A stretch of 64,000 nt of DNA from Paracoccus sp041927875 (GCF_041927875.1 NZ_JBHFHN010000001.1); one strand, 5' to 3'. Numbered from the stretch's first letter, positions 17,204-26,369 are shown. The notes: generated by a model from the sequence alone, not told the origin. Made by a program: numbers and translations.

Positions 17204-17323
17204 CTTTCTTCTGTGCGAAAATACTCCGGGGGGGTGAGGAAGGTCAGGAAAAGGTCCGGTGGACCTTTTCCCCGACGAACGCCCTCGCCCCCCTGGGGCG
17301 AGGGCTGGGGGGCAGCGCCCCCC
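17204..17323. repeat. Dispersed-motif copy followed by three perfect hairpins
   Basis: CTTTCTTCTGTGCGAAAATACTC (17204-17226; core AAAATACTCC) is a copy of the dispersed motif in the gap between convergent genes. It is followed by GGAAAAGGTCC/GGACCTTTTCC (17247-17271, 11-bp stem, 3-base loop), GCCCTCGCCCC/GGGGCGAGGGC (17281-17305, 11-bp stem) and GGGGGGC/GCCCCCC (17307-17323). The stems are long enough to end transcription from both sides. A similar motif plus GGGGGGCAGCG hairpin lies after eda. Confidence 0.75.
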
Positions 17324-17330
17324 GGACCTC

Positions 17331-18254
17331 TCAACCCTCGGACCGGCTGACGATCAGCGCACCGGCCAGCACGATCAGCCCCATCCCAGCCACGGCCACC
17401 AGCCCCGGCACCTCGCCCCACAGGACGAAGCCCCAGGCCGCCGTCACCGGCAGCAGGATGTATTCAAAGACCGATGCCCGGCTGGCCGCCGTCGCCTGAT
17501 AGCCCTTGACCATCATCGTCACCGCAAACAGCGACCCCGCCGCCTGCACGAAGGTCCACCACAGCGTCACGCCATTCGGTGCCTGCACGCCGCGCAGCAG
17601 AAAGCCCGGATCGCTGCCGCCGCCCTGCGGCCACAGGGTGAAGACGATCGTGCCCAGCAGACCCATCAGCCCGATCGCCACGAAAAATCCCGCCGTCATC
17701 ACCTCGGCGCTTTCGCCCGCGCACCATTCGCGCGTCGCCAGATTGCCAAGCGCGTAAAAGAACCCCGCCGCGACTGGCAGCGCCGCGACCCAACTGATCG
17801 GCGCCTGCGATCCGGGGCGCAGCACCAGCAGGATGCCCAGAAAGCCGATCGCCACCGCCGCCACCGACAGCCAGCCGATGCGGTGGCCATAGATCAGGCG
17901 CGACAACAGCAGCACAAAGATCGGCGCGGTGAACAGCCCGGCGGCCACCTGCGGCACCGGCAGAAACCCAAGGCCGGCAAAATACAAAAGCATCGCGGTG
18001 GCATGAACCACCGACCGTGCCGCCACCGCGCGGGGCCGCAGCGGCCGCAGGCCCAGCCCGGTGATCGCGCCATACGCCGCCACCAGAGCAAGTGCCATCA
18101 CGCTGCGCATCGCGTGGAACTGCCACAGCCCGACATCGGCGGCGATCACCCGCACGAAATTGTCGGTGAAGCCGATCACGACGGCATAGATCAGGATGAA
18201 CAGCGCCGCCGCCCGCGCGCCCGTCAGCTTGTGTTGCACCACGCCGGACCCCAT
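17331..18254 (-). CDS. EamA/DMT-family transporter
   Basis: A 307-residue drug/metabolite transporter superfamily protein with ten predicted membrane helices in two EamA repeats. The first repeat has NFVRVIAADVGLWQFHAMRSVMA and the second VEYILLP-type helix reads ASVFEYILLPVTAAWGFVLWGE. Start chosen at MGSGVVQHKL; an in-frame TTG ten codons upstream lacks support. Likely exports a small metabolite or amino acid in the inner membrane; substrate unknown. It faces the beta-oxidation genes tail to tail across a hairpin-rich gap. Confidence 0.82.
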   Translation of the reverse strand: MGSGVVQHKLTGARAAALFILIYAVVIGFTDNFVRVIAADVGLWQFHAMRSVMALALVAAYGAITGLGLRPLRPRAVAARSVVHATAMLLYFAGLGFLPVPQVAAGLFTAPIFVLLLSRLIYGHRIGWLSVAAVAIGFLGILLVLRPGSQAPISWVAALPVAAGFFYALGNLATREWCAGESAEVMTAGFFVAIGLMGLLGTIVFTLWPQGGGSDPGFLLRGVQAPNGVTLWWTFVQAAGSLFAVTMMVKGYQATAASRASVFEYILLPVTAAWGFVLWGEVPGLVAVAGMGLIVLAGALIVSRSEG

Positions 18255-18371
18255 GTTGCCAAGACGCGCATCATGACGCGGCAAACGCCATCCGCAAGGG
18301 GGCCGTGCATTGACGCGCGCGGCAATTCTCCTATCCTTGGATCACGACAAAAACGCAGGCGGATCAGCCAA

Positions 18372-19388
18372 GTGACGGCGCTTCACCAATATCAGCGGCT
18401 GGAATCGCCGGGCCTGTGGCGGCCCGCCCCCGACGCCCAGCGGCGCGAGGTCGTGGTGATGTTCCGCGATGCGACCCTGGTGCTGGTCGATCCGGCCAGC
18501 GAACGCCCGCTGGCGCACTGGTCGATGCCGGCCATGCTGCGCGCCAATCCGGGGCGGATGCCCGCGATCTACGCCCCCGGCAGCGGTCCCGACGAAAGCC
18601 TTGAGATCGAGGACGAGATCATGGTGGCGGCCATCGACAAGCTGCACCGGATCATCGCGGCGCGCCGCCCGCGACCCGGTCGGTTGCGCGGCCTGCTGGC
18701 GATTGCGGCGGCCATTGCCATCGCAGCGGGGGCGGTGTTCTGGCTGCCCGGTGCCCTTGTTCGCCACGCGGCCCTTGTCGCCCCCGAGGCCAAGCGGGTC
18801 GAGATCGGCCGCGCCGTCCTGGCCGAGGTCGAGACCCTGACCGGCCCCGCCTGCCGCCATCCGGCGGGCGAACAGGCGCTGTCGCGTCTATCGCGCCGCC
18901 TGCTGGATCGCCCGGTCCGCATCGCCATCCTGCCGACGGCCGTGCAGGGCACCCGCGCGCTGCCGGGCGGCATCATCATCGCCAGCCACGACCTGATCGC
19001 CGGTCACCCCGGACCCGAGGCCCTGGCGGGCGGCGTGCTGTCCGCCGACCTGGCCGCGCGGGCCGATACCGGCGGGCATGATCCGCTGCTGGACGTGCTG
19101 CACTGGGCGGGGATGCGCGCGGCCTTTCGGCTGCTGACCACCGGCAACCTGCCCGAGGACGCCCTTCGCGGCTATGGCACGGCGCTGCTGAACGCCGATC
19201 CCGCGCCGGCCGACCGGCCGGCGCTGCTGGCGGCGATGAAGGATCGCGGCGTGCCCTCGACCCCCTTTGCCACCAGTCTTGATCCGGTCGATGCCGCCCT
19301 GGCCGAGGGCGATCCGTTCAAGGGCACGATGCCCGACCCGGTGCTGAGCGATGCGGAATGGTCGGCCCTGGCGGCGATCTGCGATTAG
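18372..19388 (+). CDS. Conserved membrane protein of unknown function
   Basis: A 338-residue protein starting at GTG (VTALHQYQRLESPGLWRP). The first ~105 residues form a soluble domain (YQRLESPGLWRP, then VVVMFRDATLVLVD). A single membrane span GLLAIAAAIAIAAGAVFWLPG (about 114-134) follows, and a ~200-residue periplasmic part contains ALPGGIIIASHDLIA and LDVLHWAGMRAAFRLLTTG. The periplasmic part is reminiscent of degenerate M48-type metallopeptidase relatives, but I see no HExxH, so activity is doubtful. Its stop overlaps that of the convergent SPOR gene by four bases. Confidence 0.65.
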   Translation: MTALHQYQRLESPGLWRPAPDAQRREVVVMFRDATLVLVDPASERPLAHWSMPAMLRANPGRMPAIYAPGSGPDESLEIEDEIMVAAIDKLHRIIAARRPRPGRLRGLLAIAAAIAIAAGAVFWLPGALVRHAALVAPEAKRVEIGRAVLAEVETLTGPACRHPAGEQALSRLSRRLLDRPVRIAILPTAVQGTRALPGGIIIASHDLIAGHPGPEALAGGVLSADLAARADTGGHDPLLDVLHWAGMRAAFRLLTTGNLPEDALRGYGTALLNADPAPADRPALLAAMKDRGVPSTPFATSLDPVDAALAEGDPFKGTMPDPVLSDAEWSALAAICD

Positions 19389-20266
19389 CGCGCAAAGGCG
19401 TCGGCATAACCCGCCTGCCGCAGCCGGATCAGCGCGCGCGCCAGCCGGGCGCTGTCGTCGAACGGCCCGGCATAGATCACCTCGACCGACTGGCCCCGGA
19501 TCCGGCCCTTGCCGCGCGCGGCGGGCAGGCCAAGCGTGATGATGCGCGCGATGGCGCGGGCGCTGTTGGCCGGATCGGCATAGGAACCGACCTGCACGAA
19601 GCGGTGCCCGGCCTGCGCGGGCGGCGGCGGCGGTAGCGCGTGGCGGCCCGCCCTGGGCGCGCCCTGCGGCGTGCTGGCGCGCGGCGTGCCGGCAGCGCGG
19701 TTGCGGGGTGGCTTGTTGGCCCGACCCTTGGCGGTAAAGTCATCGGCGGCGGGCGCGGCGGAGCAGGCGCGCAGCGGCGGCGCGATGCCGCCAAATCCCA
19801 GCGATGGATCGCCCGCGACCCGACCCTGCGCGCCCAGTCCGATCAACGCGCAGTGACCCATGACCTGCGCGTGACCGGCTTCGGGCGGTTGCGGCGCGGC
19901 GGGCAAAGGGTCGGGCATCTGCACCTGCGGTGGCAGGAGGCCGGGTTGCGCCAAGGTGGGTTGCGCCAAGGTCGGACCCGCGGGCGGGGTGGGCGCCTTT
20001 GCCATCGACGTGTCGGGCGCCTCTGAGGGCGCCTTTGCGGGCGGGTCTGCGGCGATCACTGTTGGCGGATAACCGCACAGGGGCGCGCCGTCGCGGCCCC
20101 GGCGCGGCTGCCAGTCGTTGCCCTGCCGCTGATAGGCGCAGCCCTGCGCATCGACGAACTGATGGCCGGGAAAGTCGTCGGGCACCTGCGGGATCTGGGC
20201 CATGGCGGGCAGGGCGGTCAGCACCGCCCCCAGCATCCCCGCCCAGATGTCCCCGCGCGCCGTCAT
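19385..20266 (-). CDS. Exported SPOR-domain protein
   Basis: A 293-residue periplasmic protein: signal peptide ending near LTALPAMA, a Cys-containing N-terminal segment (FPGHQFVDAQGCAYQRQG and APLCGYPP), a long Pro/Ala-rich linker (about 65-220), and a C-terminal SPOR domain (HRFVQVGSYADPANSARA through YAGPFDDSARLARALI). SPOR domains bind denuded septal peptidoglycan. The gene overlaps the upp stop by four bases, placing a cell-envelope protein at the end of a pyrimidine salvage operon. Confidence 0.8.
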   Translation of the reverse strand: MTARGDIWAGMLGAVLTALPAMAQIPQVPDDFPGHQFVDAQGCAYQRQGNDWQPRRGRDGAPLCGYPPTVIAADPPAKAPSEAPDTSMAKAPTPPAGPTLAQPTLAQPGLLPPQVQMPDPLPAAPQPPEAGHAQVMGHCALIGLGAQGRVAGDPSLGFGGIAPPLRACSAAPAADDFTAKGRANKPPRNRAAGTPRASTPQGAPRAGRHALPPPPPAQAGHRFVQVGSYADPANSARAIARIITLGLPAARGKGRIRGQSVEVIYAGPFDDSARLARALIRLRQAGYADAFAR

Positions 20267-20895
20267 TTCGTGCCGAACATCCGGTCGCCGGCATCGCCCA
20301 GACCCGGCACGATATAGCCGTGTTCGTCCAGCCGTTCATCCAGCGCGGCGGTGATGATCGGCACATCGGGATGGGCCGCCTGCATCCGCGCCACGCCCTC
20401 AGGCGCGGCCAGCAGGCAGAGCATCCGGATATTGCGCGCACCCTGCTTTTTCAGCAGGTCAATCGCCGCAACCGAGGAATTGCCGGTGGCCAGCATCGGA
20501 TCGACGGCAATCGTCAGGCGGTCCTCAAGCCCGGCGGGCAGCTTGCAGTAATATTGCACGGGTTGCAGCGTCTCGGGGTCGCGGTAAAGGCCGATGAAAC
20601 CCACGCGCGCCGCCGGGATCAGCTCCAGAATGCCGTCCAGAAGGCCGTTGCCTGCGCGCAGGATCGACACCAGGGCCAGCTTCTTGCCGTCGAGGATCGG
20701 CGCCCGCATCGGTTGCAGCGGCGTCTCGATCGTCTGGGTGGTCAGCTCCAGATCGCGGGTGACTTCATAGGCCAGAAGCAGGCTGATTTCGCGCAACAGC
20801 TTGCGGAAACCGGCGGTCGAGGTGGACTTGTCGCGCATCAGCGTCAGCTTGTGCGCGACAAGCGGATGGCGGACGATGGTCAGGTGTTCGGTCAT
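20263..20895 (-). CDS. upp: Uracil phosphoribosyltransferase
   Basis: Converts uracil and PRPP to UMP. At 210 residues it has exactly the usual family length. It contains the PRPP-binding VDPMLATGNSSVAAIDLLKK and the uracil-binding C-terminal GYIVPGLGDAGDRMFGTK. The start MTEHLTIVRHP fits the family N-terminus. It is fourth in the cdd-deoA-deoB-upp operon: uracil released by thymidine phosphorylase (from deoxyuridine) is salvaged here. A 101-base gap to deoB has no terminator-like hairpin with a T-tract. Confidence 0.96.
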   Translation of the reverse strand: MTEHLTIVRHPLVAHKLTLMRDKSTSTAGFRKLLREISLLLAYEVTRDLELTTQTIETPLQPMRAPILDGKKLALVSILRAGNGLLDGILELIPAARVGFIGLYRDPETLQPVQYYCKLPAGLEDRLTIAVDPMLATGNSSVAAIDLLKKQGARNIRMLCLLAAPEGVARMQAAHPDVPIITAALDERLDEHGYIVPGLGDAGDRMFGTK

Positions 20896-20996
20896 GACGG
20901 TCCCGGTCTGTGCGCCGGTGGGGCGCGGATTTTTCACCTGTTTCCCGGCCCCTGCGCCCCGCGTCAAGCCAGATCGCGCGGCCAAGGCAAAAACCG

Positions 20997-22217
20997 TCAC
21001 AGCCGGTTTCGCCCGGCGGCGGGGGCGGGCAAGCCCAGCCAGGTGGCAATGCTGGCCCCCACATCGGCGTAATCGATGATCCCGCCTGACTTGGCACCGA
21101 CGCCCCAGCCCAGCACCGGCACCCGTTCGCGGGTGTGGTCGGTGCCGGTGAATGTCGGGTCATTGCCGTGATCGGCGGTGAAGATCGCCAGATCGCCGGG
21201 GCGAAGCGTGGCAAGGAACCGCCCGGCCAAGGCGTCGAACCATTCCAGCGCCTCGGCATAGCCCATCACGTCGCGGCGGTGGCCATAAAGGCTGTCGAAC
21301 TCGACGAAATTGGCGAAGGTCAGGCTGCCGGGTTCGGCGTCGCGTCCCAGCCGGATCAGGTGAGCGCCCAGATCGGCATCGGATTTGCCCTTGTGCAGAT
21401 GGGTGATGCCGCGATGGCTGAAGATGTCGCCGATCTTGCCGATCGCATGGGTGGTGCGCCCCGCCGCCTGCGCGAGGTCAAGGATCGTGTCGCCGGGCGG
21501 CGCGATAGCCAGATCGCGGCGGTTCGGGGTGCGGTGGAAATCGCCGGGCTGGCCGACAAAGGGGCGGGCGATGACGCGACCCACGCGCATCGCGTGCAGA
21601 TGGGGGGCAAGCGCCGCGCACATGTCGTAAAGCCGTTGCAGGCCAAAGGCCTCTTCATGCGCGGCGATCTGGAACACGCTGTCGGCCGAGGTATAACAGA
21701 TCGGCCAGCCGCTGCGCAGATGATCCGCACCCAGCCGGTCGATGATCGCGGTGCCGGGGGCATGGACGTTGCCCAGCGTGCCCGCCGTGCCCGCCGCCTG
21801 CGCGGCAAGGGCCATCAGGTCGGGCGGAAAGGCGGGGTCGGCATCGGGGAAATAATGCCAGTCCCAGGGCACCGGCACGCCCGACAGCTCCCAGTGACCC
21901 GAGGGGGTGTCCTTGCCGCGCGAGGCTTCGGTCGCAGCGGCGTGAAAGCCTTGGGGTGTGGCGCCCAGGCCCGGCATGTCAGCGCCCGAGGCGATGCGCA
22001 CCGCCGCCGACAGGCCCAAGCCATCCAGCACCGGCATCGCCAGCGGCCGACCCGCGCGGGCGCGCGCCTGGGCGATATGGGCCAGCGTATTCGCGCCGCT
22101 GTCGGGGGTGGCACCGTTGAAAAAGCGGTCGGCATCCGGCGCGCCGCCCGCGCCCACGCTGTCCATCACGATCAGGAAGGCGCGGGTGTCGGCGGGGCTT
22201 TGTGCGTATTTGGACAA
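20997..22217 (-). CDS. deoB: Phosphopentomutase
   Basis: Interconverts (deoxy)ribose 1- and 5-phosphate after nucleoside phosphorolysis. The 406-residue alkaline-phosphatase-superfamily enzyme starts with the metal-binding RAFLIVMDSVGAGGAPDAD, has DTPSGHWELSG in the cap region, and the second metal site FTADHGNDPTFTGTDHTRE near the C-terminus. No ATG or GTG precedes the conserved RAFLIVMD block, so TTG at 22217 is the only plausible start. This TTG lies within a copy of the dispersed intergenic motif, which therefore encodes the first residues (SKYA). Confidence 0.94.
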   Translation of the reverse strand: MSKYAQSPADTRAFLIVMDSVGAGGAPDADRFFNGATPDSGANTLAHIAQARARAGRPLAMPVLDGLGLSAAVRIASGADMPGLGATPQGFHAAATEASRGKDTPSGHWELSGVPVPWDWHYFPDADPAFPPDLMALAAQAAGTAGTLGNVHAPGTAIIDRLGADHLRSGWPICYTSADSVFQIAAHEEAFGLQRLYDMCAALAPHLHAMRVGRVIARPFVGQPGDFHRTPNRRDLAIAPPGDTILDLAQAAGRTTHAIGKIGDIFSHRGITHLHKGKSDADLGAHLIRLGRDAEPGSLTFANFVEFDSLYGHRRDVMGYAEALEWFDALAGRFLATLRPGDLAIFTADHGNDPTFTGTDHTRERVPVLGWGVGAKSGGIIDYADVGASIATWLGLPAPAAGRNRL

Positions 22218-22227
22218 GGAAGAAGCC
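22204..22227. repeat. Dispersed motif copy overlapping the deoB start
   Basis: GCGTATTTGGACAAGGAAGA (plus strand, continuing AGCC) matches the repeat found after other genes in the window. Here it fills the deoA-deoB junction and reaches into deoB. Confidence 0.65.
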
Positions 22228-23531
22228 TATCGGATGCGATCAAGGATCAGCGGGCGGTCGGGGGCCTGATCGCCCAAGCTGTAGGCGGCGGCGACGGTTG
22301 CGGCGGCGCGTTCGGCGGCGGCGGGGTCGCGGGCGTGGATCATGGCCATGGGCTGCCCGGCCTCAAGCCTGTCGCCGACGCGGGCCAGCCCGGTCAGGCC
22401 GACCGCCGGATCGACCGGATCGCCATTCTTCAGCCGCCCGCCGCCCAGCCGGACCACGGCGCGGCCCAGATCGGCGCTGGCGATGCGGGTTACGGTGCCG
22501 CAAGACGGGGCGGGCACCGGGATCACCACCGACGCGCGGGGCAGGTGGTGGCCCGCGCGTTCGATCAGGTCGGTGGGGCCGCCCTGCGCGGCGATCATCC
22601 GGGCGAAATGTTCGGCCGCGGTGCCATCGTCGATCAGTTGCGCGACGCGGGTACGGGCGGCATCGGGGTCGGGCGTCAGGCCGGTCAGGATCAGCGCCTC
22701 GGCACAAAGGGCGTCGGTCACGGCGCGCAGCGCGGGCGAGGGGGCGGCGCCGGTCAGCACGCCGATCACCTCGGCCACCTCGACGGCGTTGCCGGCGGTG
22801 CGGCCAAGCGGTTGGCTCATGTCAGTCAGCAGCGCACTCGTGGTGCAGCCCGCGCCGGTTGCAGTGTCCACCAGCGACCGGGCAAGGGCGCGGGCGTCCT
22901 CATCCCGCGCCATGAACGCGCCGGACCCTGCCTTGACGTCCAGCACCAGGAAATCCAGCCCCGCCGCCAGTTTCTTCGACAGGATCGAGGCGGTGATCAG
23001 GTCGATCGATTCCACAGTGCCGGTCACATCGCGGATCGCGTAAAGCCGCCGATCGGCCGGGGCCAAATCGCCCGAGGCAGCGACGATGGCGCAGCCGTTA
23101 TCGGCAACCAACTGCCGCAACCGCGCGATGCCGGTATCGGTCACGAAACCGGGGATCGATTCCAGCTTGTCCAGCGTGCCGCCGGTATGGCCAAGCCCGC
23201 GACCCGAGATCATCGGCACGCAGGCCCCGCAGGCCGCCAGCACCGGCGCCAGGATCAGCGAGGTGGAATCGCCGATCCCGCCGGTGGAATGCTTGTCGAC
23301 CACCGGCCCGTTCAGCGACCAATCCAGCACCTGCCCGCTGTCACGCATGGCGCGGGTCAGCGCCACGCGGCCCGCGTCGCCGGTGCCCTTCAGGAACACG
23401 GCCATCGCAAAGGCCCCGGCCTGGGCATCGGTCACGCTGCCATCGGCAAGGCCCCGCGCGATGAAGGCGGCGCCGTCATCGGACAGGCCGTGGCCGTCGC
23501 GGATGGCGGCGATCAGGGTGGCGGCCTCCAT
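22227..23531 (-). CDS. deoA: Thymidine phosphorylase
   Basis: Phosphorolyses thymidine or deoxyuridine to the base and deoxyribose 1-phosphate. The 434-residue product contains the phosphate-binding signature of the family, VVDKHSTGGIGDSTSLILAP (about 79-98), the GRGLGHTGGTLDKLES block and the LDVKAGSGAFM segment. The start MEAATLIAAIRDGHGL is preceded by the cdd stop only three bases away, so translation is coupled. Deoxyribose 1-phosphate passes to DeoB; deoC is not in the window. Confidence 0.95.
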   Translation of the reverse strand: MEAATLIAAIRDGHGLSDDGAAFIARGLADGSVTDAQAGAFAMAVFLKGTGDAGRVALTRAMRDSGQVLDWSLNGPVVDKHSTGGIGDSTSLILAPVLAACGACVPMISGRGLGHTGGTLDKLESIPGFVTDTGIARLRQLVADNGCAIVAASGDLAPADRRLYAIRDVTGTVESIDLITASILSKKLAAGLDFLVLDVKAGSGAFMARDEDARALARSLVDTATGAGCTTSALLTDMSQPLGRTAGNAVEVAEVIGVLTGAAPSPALRAVTDALCAEALILTGLTPDPDAARTRVAQLIDDGTAAEHFARMIAAQGGPTDLIERAGHHLPRASVVIPVPAPSCGTVTRIASADLGRAVVRLGGGRLKNGDPVDPAVGLTGLARVGDRLEAGQPMAMIHARDPAAAERAAATVAAAYSLGDQAPDRPLILDRIR

Positions 23532-23533
23532 CG

Positions 23534-23923
23534 TCAACCCGCCATGTGGTCGGCGGAAAACCGGCCGGGCAGCAATTCGCCCACGGTCGTCGCCAGCACC
23601 GCGCCGCTGGTGGTGGCCAGCGTGACCGGCGTGTCGGGGCGGGCGAACTCGGCCAGCTTCTGGCGGCAGCCGCCGCACGGGGGCACCGGGGCGGGGCTGT
23701 CGGCGATCACGCAGACTTCGATGATCTCGGTCTCGCCTGCGGCGATCATCGCGGCGATGGCGCCGGCTTCGGCGCAGGTGCCCTCGGGGTAGGCGACGTT
23801 TTCGACATTGCAGCCGCGGTGGATGCGCCCCGACGGCCCGCGCACCGCCGCGCCGACCTTGAACCGGGAATAGGGCGCATAGGCCATTTCGCGCACTTCG
23901 GTGGCGGCTTGCAGCAGGGACAT
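23534..23923 (-). CDS. cdd: Cytidine deaminase
   Basis: Deaminates cytidine/deoxycytidine to uridine/deoxyuridine. The 129-residue tetrameric-type enzyme has the zinc-site motifs CAEAGAIAAM (Cys and catalytic Glu) and PCGGCRQKLAEF (two Cys). Start MSLLQAATEVREMAYAPYS follows AGAGAGG. It is the promoter-proximal gene of the salvage operon cdd-deoA-deoB-upp, which gives a complete path from cytidine or deoxycytidine to UMP and pentose 5-phosphate. A much longer frame in the same phase upstream is antisense to maeB and is not real. Confidence 0.95.
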   Translation of the reverse strand: MSLLQAATEVREMAYAPYSRFKVGAAVRGPSGRIHRGCNVENVAYPEGTCAEAGAIAAMIAAGETEIIEVCVIADSPAPVPPCGGCRQKLAEFARPDTPVTLATTSGAVLATTVGELLPGRFSADHMAG

Positions 23924-24055
23924 GGGCGACCTCTCTTTCCTGGTGGCGATTCTGCGCCTGCCCGCGCGATCATGCAAGCCGCCATGACGCGGGCCAATCT
24001 TCCCCTGCGTCACGAAATGGTTTAAGGCTGAACTATCGCAGCAGACGAGGTTCCC

Positions 24056-26335
24056 ATGGACGAGGCACGGCAGGATACGGCACGGCAGGCGGCACTGGAT
24101 TATCACGCATATCCGCGCCCCGGTAAGCTGGAAATCCGCGCGACCAAGCCGCTGGCCAATGGCCGTGATCTGTCGCGCGCCTATTCGCCCGGCGTGGCCG
24201 AAGCCTGTCTTGAGATCAAGGCCGACCCCGAAACTGCCGCGCTGTATACCGCGCGGCAGAACCTGGTGGCGGTGGTGACCAACGGCACCGCCGTTCTGGG
24301 TCTGGGCAATATCGGCCCGCTGGCCGCCAAGCCGGTGATGGAGGGCAAGGCCGTCCTGTTCAAGAAATTCGCCAATATCGACTGTTTCGATATCGAGCTG
24401 AACCAGCCCGACCCCGAAAAGCTGGCCGATCTGATCTGCGCGCTGGAACCCAGTTTCGGCGCCATCAACCTTGAGGATATCAAGGCTCCCGATTGTTTCA
24501 TCGTCGAAAAGCTGTGCCGCGAACGCATGGGCATCCCGGTCTTTCACGACGACCAGCACGGCACCGCCATCGTGGTCGGCGCGGCGGCGACCAATGCGCT
24601 GCATGTCGCGGGCAAGCGGTTTGAGGATATCAAGCTGGTCTCGACCGGCGGCGGTGCGGCGGGGATCGCCTGCCTGAACATGCTGGTCAAGCTGGGTCTG
24701 CGGCGCGAAAACATCTGGCTGTGCGACATTCACGGTCTGGTCTACGAAGGTCGCGAGGTCGACATGAACCCGCAAAAGGCGGCCTTCGCACAAAGAACCG
24801 ACCTGCGGACTCTGGATCAGGTCATCGCGGGGGCGGACATGTTCCTTGGCCTCAGCGGGCCGGGGGTGCTGACCGCTGAACATGTCGCGCAGATGACGCC
24901 GCGCCCGATCATCTTTGCTTTGGCCAACCCCACGCCCGAGATTTTGCCCGATCAGGTGCGCGCCGTCGCCCCGGATGCGATCATCGCCACCGGGCGCAGC
25001 GATTTTCCCAATCAGGTCAACAACGTCCTGTGCTTCCCCTTCATCTTCCGTGGCGCGCTGGATGTCGGCGCGACAGAGATCAACGACGCCATGCAGATCG
25101 GCTGTGTCGAAGGGATCGCGGCGCTTGCCCGCGCCACCACGGCGGCCGAGGCGGCGGCGGCCTATCGCGGTGAAAAGCTGACCTTCGGGCCGGATTACCT
25201 GATCCCCAAGCCCTTTGATCCGCGGCTGATCGGGGTCGTGTCCTCGGCGGTGGCGCGCGCGGCGATGGAATCGGGCGTGGCCAAGCGCCCGCTGGCCGAT
25301 CTGGACGCCTACAAGCGCAAGCTGGATCATTCGGTGTTCAAATCCGCGCTGCTGATGCGCCCGGTGTTCGAGGCCGCGGCGACCGCGCAGCGCCGCATCG
25401 TCTTTGCTGAGGGCGAGGACGAGCGCGTCCTGCGCTGCGCCAACGCAATGATCGAGGAAATGACCGACGCGCCGGTGCTGATCGGCCGCCCCGAGGTGAT
25501 CGAGCGGCGCTGCGAACGCGCCGGCCTGCCGATCCGTCCGGGCCGCGATTTCGACGTGGTGAACCCCGAAAACGACGCCCGCTATCGTGATTATTGGGAG
25601 GCCTATCACGGTCTGATGGCCCGGCGCGGCGTCAGCCCCGACATCGCCCGCGCCATCATGCGCACCAACACCACCGCCATCGGCGCGATTATGGTGCATC
25701 GGGGCGAGGCCGACAGCCTGATCTGCGGCACCTTCGGCCAATATCTGTGGCATCTGAACTATGTCCGGCAGATCCTGGCGCGCGACGGCCTGCATCCGGT
25801 CGGCGCGCTGTCGCTGATGATTCTTGAGGATGGCCCGCTGTTCATCGCCGACACCCAGGTTCATGCCGAGCCGACCCCCGACCAGATCCGCGAAGTCGTG
25901 TTCGGCGCCGCCCGCCATGCCCGCCGGTTTGGCGTGACGCCGCGGGTCGCTTTGTGCAGCGCCTCGCAATTCGGCAATGTCGATACCGAGGCCGCCCGCC
26001 GGATGCGCGCCGCCATCGAGGTGATCGCCGCCCATGAACCCGATTTCGTCTATGAGGGCGAAATGAATGTCGACAGCGCGCTGGACCCCGATCTGCGCGC
26101 CCGCCTGCTGCCCGGATCGCGGATGGAGGGGGCGGCCAATATCCTGGTGTTTGCCTCGACCGATGCGGCATCGGCGGTGCGCAACGTCGTCAAGATGAAG
26201 GCCGGCGGGCTGGAGGTGGGGCCGATCCTGATGGGCCTGGGCAACAAGGCGCATATCGTCACCCCCTCGATCACCGCGCGCGGCCTGCTGAATGTCACCG
26301 CCATCGCGGGCACCCCGGTCAAGCATTACGGCTGA
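24056..26335 (+). CDS. maeB: NADP-dependent malic enzyme, MaeB type
   Basis: Oxidative decarboxylation of malate to pyruvate with NADPH. The 759 residues have an N-terminal malic domain with SRAYSPGVAEACLEI and the catalytic Lys region, FHDDQHGTAIVVGAA for metal and substrate, and the NADP fold with STGGGAAGIACLN. A C-terminal phosphotransacetylase-like domain (about 430-759) is regulatory in MaeB enzymes, where it binds acetyl-CoA. The start ATG follows GACGAGG. It is divergent from the cdd operon and upstream of prpE, fitting gluconeogenic or fatty acid growth. Confidence 0.95.
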   Translation: MDEARQDTARQAALDYHAYPRPGKLEIRATKPLANGRDLSRAYSPGVAEACLEIKADPETAALYTARQNLVAVVTNGTAVLGLGNIGPLAAKPVMEGKAVLFKKFANIDCFDIELNQPDPEKLADLICALEPSFGAINLEDIKAPDCFIVEKLCRERMGIPVFHDDQHGTAIVVGAAATNALHVAGKRFEDIKLVSTGGGAAGIACLNMLVKLGLRRENIWLCDIHGLVYEGREVDMNPQKAAFAQRTDLRTLDQVIAGADMFLGLSGPGVLTAEHVAQMTPRPIIFALANPTPEILPDQVRAVAPDAIIATGRSDFPNQVNNVLCFPFIFRGALDVGATEINDAMQIGCVEGIAALARATTAAEAAAAYRGEKLTFGPDYLIPKPFDPRLIGVVSSAVARAAMESGVAKRPLADLDAYKRKLDHSVFKSALLMRPVFEAAATAQRRIVFAEGEDERVLRCANAMIEEMTDAPVLIGRPEVIERRCERAGLPIRPGRDFDVVNPENDARYRDYWEAYHGLMARRGVSPDIARAIMRTNTTAIGAIMVHRGEADSLICGTFGQYLWHLNYVRQILARDGLHPVGALSLMILEDGPLFIADTQVHAEPTPDQIREVVFGAARHARRFGVTPRVALCSASQFGNVDTEAARRMRAAIEVIAAHEPDFVYEGEMNVDSALDPDLRARLLPGSRMEGAANILVFASTDAASAVRNVVKMKAGGLEVGPILMGLGNKAHIVTPSITARGLLNVTAIAGTPVKHYG

Positions 26336-26351
26336 GGGCGGCTTTGCATAA

Positions 26352-26369
26352 GGTGCGGCGGTTCGCACC
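26352..26369 (+). terminator. Hairpin after maeB
   Basis: GGTGCG and CGCACC pair perfectly with a six-base loop (GCGGTT), 17 bases after the maeB stop. No T-tract follows, so termination efficiency is uncertain. Confidence 0.45.
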
